A stretch of DNA of 28,314 bases from positions 1-28,314 of the forward strand of contig MCFG01000576.1 in the NCBI GenBank assembly GCA_002104895.1. The letters run 5' to 3'. Within the stretch, counting starts at the first letter, position 1. Each line of letters opens with the position of its first letter. Below the pieces are notes generated by a model. It did not search any database. It saw only the letters and a program-made list of their open reading frames with translations, and was not told where the DNA came from. The position numbers and the translations under genes were made by a program. This stretch comes from Anaeromyces robustus (Eukaryota; Neocallimastigomycota; Neocallimastigomycetes; Neocallimastigales; Neocallimastigaceae). This document shows positions 1 to 9,600 of this stretch, piece after piece.

Positions 1-828
1 ATTTGTTGTGGTTGTGGTTGTGGTTGTAATTGTTGAAGTTTTTAAAGGTATTTTTAAATGATGATCTATATCCATAGAAGAATCTTTTGATAAAGAAGGA
101 GAAGAAGTAGTAGAAGGTGTAGAAGTAGAAGTAGTAGTAGTAGTAGTAGTAGAAGGTTCTAATAAACTTTTTTCAATTAATTTTTTTAAAAGATTTAATT
201 CGGTAGGACTACAACGTTGAAGTAATTCATTAAGTATAATAGATCTTTTTTCTAAAGAAAATTGATTAGAAAAAGTATCTATAAAAGCTTTTGAAATATA
301 ATCTTTATTATTATATTTTGATATTATTGGTATTGGTGTTGATGATGATATTGTTGATGATGTTGTTGAGGTTGATGTATTAATTTTTGGAATAGTTGTA
401 ATAGGAGAAATAGGTGTATTAATATTTTCTATGGTAGTAATTTTTTTTTTAATTGGTTTTAATTTTAATGATTTTGAAGATTTTAATGATTTTGATTTTG
501 AAGAGGAAGAATTTTTTGGATAAATGGAAGAAGCTGAAGAAGAAGCTGAAGAAGAAGTTAAAGAAGTAGATGGTAATGCTGTAGATACTAATGAATTAGA
601 AGAAGTAGAAGCTGAAGAAGAAGCTGAAGATGATGATAATGAATAATAAGACACCATTTCAGAGGTATTATTATTATTATTACTAATATTATTATTATTA
701 TTATTATTATTATTGGTAATATTATTAATATTGGTATTTGAACGATTTATCCAATTTGGTATTGATTTAATAACTGTGGGCATATGAATATTTTCAATGA
801 CCCGAATAATTTTAGTTTTTGTTCTCAT
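1..828 (-). CDS. N-terminal part of a Ser/Thr/Asn-rich protein, cut by the left window edge
   Basis: An uninterrupted minus-strand frame of 276 codons starts at the ATG at 826-828 and is still open at base 1. The start has the A-rich context typical of dictyostelids, and an in-frame TAA lies two codons upstream. From the N terminus the protein has a basic start (MRTKTKIIRVIEN), an Asn run (about residues 40-57), a long Ser/Ala/Thr-rich stretch, a Lys/Ser segment, another Ser/Thr linker, and then one ordered, probably helical segment (about residues 183-223) containing SLEKRSIILNELLQRCSPTE. Thr-rich sequence follows to the edge. The helical segment resembles the short region that precedes the F-box in some F-box/WD40 proteins, but no F-box or WD40 repeat lies in the window, so that is only a guess. 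The Ser/Thr/Asn runs are family-independent and common in this lineage. That the gene is real is likely; its function is unknown. Confidence 0.8.
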   Translation of the reverse strand, partial: MRTKTKIIRVIENIHMPTVIKSIPNWINRSNTNINNITNNNNNNNNNISNNNNNTSEMVSYYSLSSSSASSSASTSSNSLVSTALPSTSLTSSSASSSASSIYPKNSSSSKSKSLKSSKSLKLKPIKKKITTIENINTPISPITTIPKINTSTSTTSSTISSSTPIPIISKYNNKDYISKAFIDTFSNQFSLEKRSIILNELLQRCSPTELNLLKKLIEKSLLEPSTTTTTTTSTSTPSTTSSPSLSKDSSMDIDHHLKIPLKTSTITTTTTTTTN

Positions 829-1821
829 TTTTTAATTAATATTTTATTATTATTTTTAATATTATTATTATTAATATTATTATTATTGTTATTATTATTA
901 TTTTTAAATTTTGTTTTTTTCTTTGTTTTTATTTTATTTTTTTTTATCTTTTTAATTATAATGTGAATAATTTTAATAATATAAAGTAAAGTAATTAAAT
1001 AAAAGTAAGATATAAAGTAATTATCATTAAAAGTAAAAATTTTAAAATAAAAAGAAATATATATATATATATTTATAAACTGAATTTATAAAATTCTAAA
1101 AGTAAATTCTCTGATATACTTAAAAAAAAAAGTAAAAAGTAAAAAGTAAAAGAAAAAGTAAAAGTAAAAGTATATATATAAATTTGTAATAAATATTTGT
1201 TGAATAATAATAATATATGTATCTATCTTTTTATTAGAATAATAATTTCTATTTAATATTTATTTTTTTTTATTTTTAGATAGTTTGGATAGTAATTAAT
1301 ATTTATATAATATATATTGATAGGATTAAGATAGTAACCAAATGCTTTTTTTTTTAATTACAATACATATACTATATATATATATATATAAATATTAGTA
1401 TATAAAAAAAAAGTATCATAAATAATATTAAATAATGATTTTTTTTTTCCTTTTCTTCTTTATATATTACCAAATTTCTTTAATTTTTTTTTTCACCTAG
1501 TTATTATTATTTATGATAATTTTTAATATATAGTTATATATATATATTATGTATATTTATGTTTTCTAAAACATTTTTTTTTTTATTTTTATTTCATCAA
1601 TAAAGTAAAATAAAATTATATATAAGATATTAAAGAATAAAATATAAAATAAAACAAAATAAAACAAAGCAAAACAAAACAAAATAAAATAAAAAATTAA
1701 AAAAACAAAATAAAAAATGATTATTAATAGAAAAAAAAAACTTTTTTATATAATATATATATTATATATATTTTTATTCATTGCTTTTTTCGAGAAAATA
1801 AAAAAAAAAAAAAGTATAATT

Positions 1822-1916
1822 TATATAAAAATTTAAAAAAAATATAAAATAAAATTTATTAAATGTCAATAAATTTAAATAAATTTTATTTTATATTTTT
1901 TTTAAATTTTTATATA
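1822..1916. repeat. Perfect 39-bp inverted repeat (hairpin)
   Basis: The left arm 1822-1860 and right arm 1878-1916 are exact reverse complements over all 39 bases, separated by a 17-nt loop (1861-1877). The arms contain only A and T but are not simple repeats: they carry an ordered mix of TATATAAAA, ATTT, A8, TATAAAATAAAA and TTTATT. A 7-nt motif at the loop start (AAATGTC, 1861-1867) is also complementary to the bases just outside the right arm (1917-1923), which would permit an alternative fold. It could be a small-RNA precursor, a foldback element or a cruciform; nothing decides between these. Confidence 0.9.
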
Positions 1917-3193
1917 GACATTTCTCTTTTTTTATTTTAATTTCTTAATATGAACATAAAATAAAATCTATGTATATAAATATAAATTTAATCATAAATT
2001 AAAAAAAAAAGGAAATGATTTATTATAAAAAGTATCTATCTATTTATCTTTATATTTATAATAATAAAACAACTTTTATTTATTTATTTATCTGGAAAAT
2101 TAATTATAATATAAGTTCAGTGAAATTATCCAAAAAAAATAATTAATTAATTAAAATTATTAATATTTATTTGGAAATAATTTATATATATAAATATATA
2201 TATATATAATAATGTAGTGAATTCTTAAAAAAATAAAGATATAGATATAATATAATAATATATTTTTTTAAAAATTATTCCATGATTATGATTATGATTA
2301 TGATGTTATTCATAATGCATATGCATACATCATACATACATAATCCATTAAAAAAAAAAAAAAATTTTTTTTTATACAATAAATTAAAAGATTCGATCTT
2401 TAATTTTATTTTATTTTTTTTATTTTATTTGATTAATTTAATTCTATTTTATTTTTCTAATTAAGTTATAGATAATTTAAAAAGTTTTTTCTTCTCTTCT
2501 TCTTCTTCTTTCTTCTTTTTCTTAATATGAATTTTTTTTTCATATTAAATAAAAAAAAATAATAATTATTTCTTAATAATATTTTTATTTTTTAATTTTT
2601 AATAATATCAACTTATTATTTAGTATTTATCTTAAATTATTTCATTATTCATTATTCATTATAATATTTCATTATTTTATTATAATAATATTTATTTATT
2701 GTCATTCATTTGTTTTATTTTATTTTTTCTATTTTATTTTAATAATGATAGTTAATAATGATAAAATATTATAGTTAATAATAATAAAATAATAATTAAT
2801 AATGAATAAAATAAATTATTTTTAGATTTTTATTACCAAATATATAAATTAATTTTTTTTTTTTGTAGTTTTTTTCTTAATTCTTAATGTTGTTTAAGAA
2901 TTAAAGTTTTACCATGTGATAAAAAAAAATGTTTTAATACAAAATAATTAAAAATCTATTAAAAAATCAAAAAAAAAATTTTTTTTCTATTTTTTTAATT
3001 AAATAAAAAAAAGTTTAAATTTTATTTTATTAATAATAATATATATATATAAAAGAAAATTCAAAATTCAAAATTCAAAATACAAAAAATTCAAAAACAA
3101 AAATTCAAAAAAGAATTATTATTAATATAAAATGATTACTTAATAATTAATCTTTAATAATGAATTATTATTATTATTATTATTAAACTTTTA

Positions 3194-3427
3194 TACATTT
3201 AAAATGAATTCATAAAATAGAAGAAAAAATTATACATTTAAAATGAATTCATAAAATAGAAGAAAAAATTATACATTTAAAATGAATTCATAAAATAGAA
3301 GAAAAAATTATACATTTAAAATGAATTCATAAAATAGAAGAAAAAATTATACATTTAAAATGAATTCATAAAATAGAAGAAAAAATTATACATTTAAAAT
3401 GAATTCATAAAATAGAAGAAAAAATAA
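3194..3427. repeat. 39-bp minisatellite, six tandem copies
   Basis: Six head-to-tail copies of a 39-bp unit start at 3194, 3233, 3272, 3311, 3350 and 3389 and are essentially identical. Each unit contains TACATTTAAA followed by the 10-bp palindrome ATGAATTCAT (which includes an EcoRI site) and then a purine-rich AGAAGAAAAAA stretch. The copies are directly contiguous with no unique spacers. Their uniformity points to recent amplification or ongoing homogenisation. Confidence 0.95.
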
Positions 3428-3701
3428 CTTTTTTTTTTTTCTAATATTTTATCTTTTAAATTAATTTATCTTAAAAAAGAAAAAGAAAATTTAATTAATA
3501 TTGATCATGTACCAATATTTTTTTTTTTTTTTTTTCAAATTAAAAAATAGTAGGCAAATTTTACTAAAGTGTGTGTGTATTATATATGTAATATGTATAT
3601 ATTTATATATAATATACCTTAAAAACAACAAACAAAATATAAATAATTATATTTATACCTATTAAAAAAAAAAAAGAATAGAAAAAGATAAATTGAATCT
3701 T

Positions 3702-3746
3702 TACCTTTAATCAATTTCTATATATATAGAAATGTTATTAAAGGTA
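3702..3746. repeat. Hairpin with nested palindrome
   Basis: TACCTTTAAT (3702-3711) pairs with ATTAAAGGTA (3737-3746). Between them lies a 20-bp perfect palindrome, ATTTCTATATATATAGAAAT (3714-3733). Only the 2-3 bases between the two stems are unpaired, so the whole element folds into one stem of about 20 bp. It lies in the 3' flank of the septin gene, roughly 1 kb past its stop. Confidence 0.7.
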
Positions 3747-4747
3747 TAGAAAGAAAAGAAAAGAGAAAGTAAAAAAAATAGAAATAAAAAAAAAACTAAA
3801 ATTATTTTATTTTTTTTTTATTTTTTTTTATTTTTTTTTTTTTTTATATATTTATTTATTTATTAATTTTTTTTTATTTATTTATTTTATTTTATTAAAA
3901 TTAATTATATTTTTTTTTATAACATTAATATTATATAATTTATATATAAATATTATTACATTAATTTTCTTTTTTTTTTTTTTTTCTTTCTTTTTGATTT
4001 TTTTTTTTACAAAAAATCAAAATAAAAAAAAAAAAAAAAGTAAAAATAAAGAGAGGATTTTGTATTGTATAAAATATATATAATTTTTAATGAAAAATGT
4101 TACATATTTTTTTTTTTTTTTTTTTGAAAATTCTTTTTTTTTTTTATTACTGTTTTTTTTTTGTTTTTTGTTTTTGATTTTGATTTTTTTTCGTTTGCTT
4201 TTTTGACTTTTTTTTTTAATTTTTTTTTCTTGTTTTAGTAGGTTTCTTTTTTTTTTTTTAAAGAACTGATATATTGAAAAATTAATATTAATTTTTTTTA
4301 TTTTATTTATTAATAATTTATGATTATTTTATGATTTATTATTATTATTATTAATTTTTTTTTAATAGAAAATTTCTATAATAATTTAATATAAAACATT
4401 ATTATATTTCTTTAAATTTGTTAACAGTAAAAAGAATAAATTATTATAAATTTTTATCTTTTTAATAAAAAAAAAAAATTTTTTTTTTTCATATTTAAAA
4501 TATTTATTAATTATTAAAGATAAAAATTATTTATTTAATTTTTATTTTTTTAAAATATATATAATTTTTAAATTAATAAATATATATGAATATATGAAAA
4601 AAAAAAAGAAGTAAAAATAATATAATATAAAAAAATTTTTTTTATATGAATATATATCTATAATGATTATTGATTAATATTAAAAAGATAAAAAGATTTT
4701 ATTTATTTATTTATTTTCAATTTTTTTTATATAACAATGAAGAAGTC

Positions 4748-6628
4748 TTATTCTTCTCTAACGACTTGAGCTCCTGGTTTTGAGTGAGTTGAATTAAAAG
4801 ATTTTATAGAATCAGCTTTTGAGGCTGTTCTTCTGTGTGGTTTTTTGATTACTTCTGGTATATTCACTTGTTCTATTTTTTTTTTTTTTTTTTTATAAAT
4901 TATTATTATCATTTTTAAAATATTTTTAAAATATTTTAAAGTATTAGAGTATTAGAGTATTATTTAATTATTAATTAAATAATTATTAGTTATTATTAAT
5001 TTTTTTTTAAACATAAAATAATAAAAAAAAAATGGGTAAAATTTAAAAAATATGTAAAAAAAAAAATAGGTATTAATAAAAAAGTTCTTTTGCTTTTTTT
5101 TTAATTTTAAAAAAAAAAATAAATTTTAAATATGAAAAAAAATAAAAAGAAAATAAAAATATTATTGTATATATTTATAAATTTATAAAAATTTATAATA
5201 TATACATATTTTTTTTCTATTATAAAATAATAAAAAAAAATAAAAAACTTTTTAAAGTTATTATTATTATTATTTATTTATTTATTGATTATTACCATCA
5301 ATTTGATTTGGTTGGTATGAATTAGTAGCAGCCATCATTGCAACTTGTTGTGGAGTAAGTGGTTGGGCTTGCATTTGAATGGGTTGTTGTGGTTGTTGTT
5401 GTTGTGGATTATTTGGTACAACCATTGGTGAATTTTGATTAGAAGATGGTGGTGAAATATTACCATTTGGTGGTGGTATAGAAGCAGATTGACGTAAACC
5501 AGAAGAAACAACTGGTTTAGAAATAGCTCCTTTAACTTCCATTAATTTATTAGTTCTCCAGGATTCATAGTAATAATCCTTAGTAAGTTGTTTTAATTCA
5601 TTAATATGAGTTTCAAGAAGGAATGTTTTAACATCACAGAAATCACAATGTTCTGGATTTTCAACATCAACGGTACCCCAAGTATATTGACGACCGAGGA
5701 TATTTTTACCATCTTCTTCAATATATTCAATACCAATACGATCACCAACTTCAACTTCTTCAGCATTAACTAAAACAAATGGAATCATATTTCTAAACAT
5801 AGCATTTTGATCTTTAATATCTTGATCATCATCTTCATCATCATCAAACATATAAATTGGTAAATTATGTTCATCAATATCATTACGAATAGCTTTCTTA
5901 ATTCTTTCTAATTGTTTAACAGTCATTAAATCAGCTTTACTAAGACATGGAACTAAATTAACTCTTTCTGATAATTTTTGAATAGTAATAATATCAATGG
6001 CAGTAAGACCATTAGCAACACTAGCGGTTGTGGCATCAATAAGATAAAGACAAATATGTACTTGAGAATCTGGGAAACGACGGTTACGACGAACACGACT
6101 TTCTTCTAATAAAGTAATTTCATATTGATTTTCAATGTAAAGAAGAATGGAAGTACACCATTCACCAACAACTTTTGGATCGAAATCAGAAGCATTTTTA
6201 CTAATATTATGGACTGGAATTGGAAGTCCTGGTGTATCAATAAGTCTTAAATTAATTCTTTCACCATCTTCAATAATTTCTAAAACATCTGAAGCAACTG
6301 GTTTAATAATATTTCTTGGAGGGAAATCAAAAGTTTCAATTTCTTGACTAGCCTTTAATTCTTCTCTCATTTCTGGTGATAATGAAATAGCAATAGATGA
6401 ATTTTCATCATCTATAATCTTTAAATCATTTAAATGATTTTCAATCTTCTTCTTTTCTGGTTGTTTACCTTTCTTATTTTTAATATTTAAAGTATGTTGG
6501 AAAGTACGAATGAAACTAGATTTACCAGAAAGAGAGTGACCAGTTACCATAATGTTAAATTGATTAGCATTATGACGTCTACGTCCCATACTTAAACCAC
6601 TAGCAATAGAATATCGAGAGGAATCCAT
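4748..6628 (-). CDS. Septin-family GTPase, two exons, 485 residues
   Basis: Septins are GTP-binding proteins that assemble into membrane-associated filaments. Exon 1 is 6628-5296 and exon 2 is 4872-4748. The ATG at 6628 has an A-rich context. A polybasic RRR (residues 16-18) sits before the G domain, like the septin phosphoinositide-binding segment. G1 is GHSLSGKSS (30-38), G3 is DTPG (131-134) and G4 is SKAD (230-233; AKAD in most septins). Septin-specific blocks are ESRVRRNRRFPDSQVHICLY (176-195) and GRQYTWG plus VENPEHCDF (312-330), the septin unique element. Between G1 and G3 there is an unusually long, charged insert (about residues 45-110), and an acidic loop lies at 262-270. The tail is Pro/Gln-rich with no heptad coiled coil. 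Without splicing the frame ends 'GNNQ' at 5282. Splicing at the GTAATA donor after 5296 replaces that with 41 residues, phase intact. Family assignment is firm; filament formation is inferred. Confidence 0.92.
4873..5295 (-). other. Septin gene intron (423 nt) with possible retention
   Basis: On the minus strand the donor GTAATA follows codon base 1 at 5296, and the acceptor is a T-run ending in TAG at 4873-4875. The downstream segment (4872-4748) is visibly coding: it is less AT-rich than its flanks, open in the single frame that the splice restores, and ends in TAA. It encodes EQVNIPEVIKKPHRRTAS and more, up to REE. If the intron is retained, translation stops within four codons. The intron itself is nearly pure A+T. 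Confidence 0.8.
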
Positions 6629-9600
6629 TTTTAATAATATTTATAATACTAATATATAATATAATATAATAATAATTTAAAATATCGAAAATAAATTAAT
6701 AAATTAATAAATTAATAAACAAATAAATAAATAAATAATAAATAAATATTAATATAAAATAGAATAATAGATAAATATATAAATATAAATATAAACAATA
6801 ATTAAAATAATAAAATATTATATATAAAAAATTTATTATATAAATAAATATATAAATAAATAAATAAATATTTTAATATCCTTATTTAAATTATAATCAA
6901 ATAATATATAATTGAATTATAGTTTGAATATTCCATATTATAAATATAATTGATAAATATTAATCTTTTTTCCTTTATGATTTTTTTTAATATATTAAAT
7001 ATCTTTAATATTCTTTTGTATATTTAATGTTGTTAAAAACTTGTATATTTAGTCGATAAAAAATTTAATTTTTCTTCTTCTTCCTTATTTTTATTTATTT
7101 AATTGGTTTATTTACTTTAATTTAATAAATTTCTGTTGTTGTTTTTTTCTCTTATTTTATCTTAAACAGTTAATCAAAAATTTAATGATAAATTATTATT
7201 TTTTATTTTATTTGTTTGTTTGTCTTATTTATTCCTTTTTCTTTTTCTTTTTTTTTTCTTTCTTATATATATTTATTTTTGAGATTTATAAAGTATAAAT
7301 TATTCCATAAATTTACTTATTTATTATTTTTTTTTTTAATCGTAAAAAAAAAATTTTTATAAATTTTTAAAAAAACATTTTTATATTTTATAATAAAATA
7401 TATATTTACATTTTTCTTTTTAAAAATCTATGTTACTGTTTCTATTGTGTTTATATAAATAATAATAATAATAATTTAAAAAAAAATCTATTAGAATTAA
7501 ATTTATTTAATTTCTATTTTAAATTTTAAAAAAAAAAAAATCTATAAATTTTAACATAAAATTAAATAAAAAGTAAATAAAAAAAAAAAAAGATAATTAT
7601 ATAGAATAGAAAAAAAAATTTTTTTGTAGAAAAATAAATAATAAATAAATAAATAAATATATTCTATTAATATAAATAATAAATAATAAATAATAAATAA
7701 TAATAAAAAATATTTGAAAAAATATAATAAATAAAATAAATAAATAAAATATTTTATTATATATTATAATTATTTTAAAACATTTCTTCTATATTAAATT
7801 CTATTGAATTAATATATATTAAATTTAATACAATATATTATAATATATTAAATCATAAAAAAAATTTTTTTTTAAAATGATTTTTTTTATATATAAATTT
7901 AAATAATTCAATTCAATTCTTTTTTTTATATTACACAAATACTAACAATAAAAAACAAAATAAAATAAAAAAAAACAAAATCTCATTATAAAAATATATT
8001 ATAATATATTGTAATATATTATTAACATATTATTATTATTATTTTCAATTCTTTTCTTTGTGTTTTGTTTGACTTTTTGTTGTTGATAAAAATTCTTTTT
8101 TTTTTATTTTGTTGGTTGTTAGTTGTACTACTACTTTTGATGGTAGTAATAATAAAATTATTAACTGAAAAAACTTTACTATTATATTTTACTATATATA
8201 CTATATATTTTTCTTCTTTTTAAGATTAAATACTATTACTAGTTTATTATTATTATTATTAGTATTTTTATATTGACGTTATTCTTATTTATATTATCAT
8301 TTGTTTTTAATTGCTTTTTTTTTTTAAAAAAAATAAAAGACTTTATAAACTTTTCAATTTAAATATATTTCTTTTTAACATTAAACAAATATTAATATTA
8401 AAATGAAAATAATATTTACCTTTTTATTAAAAAAAAATAAAAAAATAGATTAATTTAAATTTGATTGTTGTAGTATTTTATTAAAATGTTTTTTAGTAGT
8501 AAGCGTAATCGTTATAAAAAAAATATTAAATAATAATAAATTAAGTCTTTATTAATTATATTATATTAATTTATTATTATTTAATATTTATAATATGTAT
8601 TTTTATGTTTGAATTTTATTTTTTTTTTGTAGCTTTTTATTCTTTTTCTTTTTCTTTTTTTTTTTTTTTTTGTAACTTTTTTTATTTTGTAAAAATATTT
8701 TAAAGTATTGGTTTTACTGGAAAATTATAAATTAGTATTTAATATTGGTAAAGAATACTTTAGTATTTATTTGAATTTTAAATTATATTTACAAATATAA
8801 TACAATTAAAATATATATTTTATTATTATTATTATTATTATTATTTTTATTTTTTTTATTTTTTTTTTGTTTATAATTATTACCTTTAGAAATAATTTTA
8901 CAAACAAAAAAAAAAAGTAATTATTAAATTAAATGATATTTAAAGAAAAAAAAAATAAAATAAAAAAAAGAGAAATAAATAAAAAAAAATTTTTTTTATC
9001 TTTTATTCAAATAATTATTTTTAATTAAAAAAAGATTTTTAATTATTAATTTAAAAAAGTTTTTAGTAAATAATTAATAAATTTAAATAATTATATAGAT
9101 AAAATATAACAATGTAACAATATAAAAATTATAAAAATATAATATAAATATAATATAAATTATATAAATATAAATATATATAAATATATAAATCATATAA
9201 ATATATAAATATATATAAATATTTATATATATTTATTTTATTATATAAAAATAATCTTTTTATTATTATATTCAACAAGACTTATTATATTAACCACTTT
9301 TACTAACCAATATTTCTCTTTTATTTCTACAAATAAACCATGTTTTTTTTTTTATTATTTAAAAATTAATTATAATTAAAATTTTAATTATATTAGATGA
9401 TTTATTAAAAATTTATAGTATTCATTTATTTTATATAAATAATTTTATTTATAGAAATATTTATATATTCATTGATTTAAATATGATATATTATATTTGT
9501 GTTAATTATGATTTCATATTTTTTTTTTTTAAAATTTTTTTTTAAAACTTTTTTTATATTATTTTAAATTTAAATTTTTTTTAAATCATTTTATTATGAT

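Larger units (their letters stand above)
829..4747. other. Non-coding AT-rich region between two minus-strand genes
   Basis: About 3.9 kb separate the start of the left gene from the 3' end of the septin gene. It should contain the promoter of the former and the 3' flank of the latter. I see only homopolymer tracts, TA and AAT microsatellites and three separately listed structures (hairpin at 1822-1916, minisatellite at 3194-3427, hairpin at 3702-3746). Short open frames here, such as 2282-2464 on the plus strand, are low-complexity Met/Ile/Phe/Leu runs without protein character. AATAAA-type signals at about 4696-4716 on the minus strand fit polyadenylation of the septin transcript. Confidence 0.75.

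Noticed and set aside
784-966. 60-codon plus-strand frame of Leu/Phe/Ile
   Set aside because: It overlaps the N terminus of the left gene on the other strand and its AT-rich leader. The composition is pure low complexity.
3194-3427. Regular 39-bp repeats as a possible CRISPR array
   Set aside because: The units are contiguous with no unique spacers, and the genome is eukaryotic.
5282-5295. Septin stop at 5282 as the sole C terminus
   Set aside because: A clearly coding in-phase exon at 4748-4872 with proper splice sites is better explained as the end of the same gene. The short form is kept only as an intron-retention product.
6147-6347. 66-codon plus-strand frame
   Set aside because: It is antisense to the septin G-domain exon and shows no independent coding signal.
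8055-8230. Minus-strand open stretch (Thr/Asn/Gln/Lys, ending KHKEKN)
   Set aside because: It has codon-like composition but no ATG, a stop just upstream and no splice partner. It may be an A/C-rich leader.
8486-8533. Plus-strand MFFSSKRNRYKKNIK mini-frame
   Set aside because: It is fifteen codons only, with no donor or following exon.
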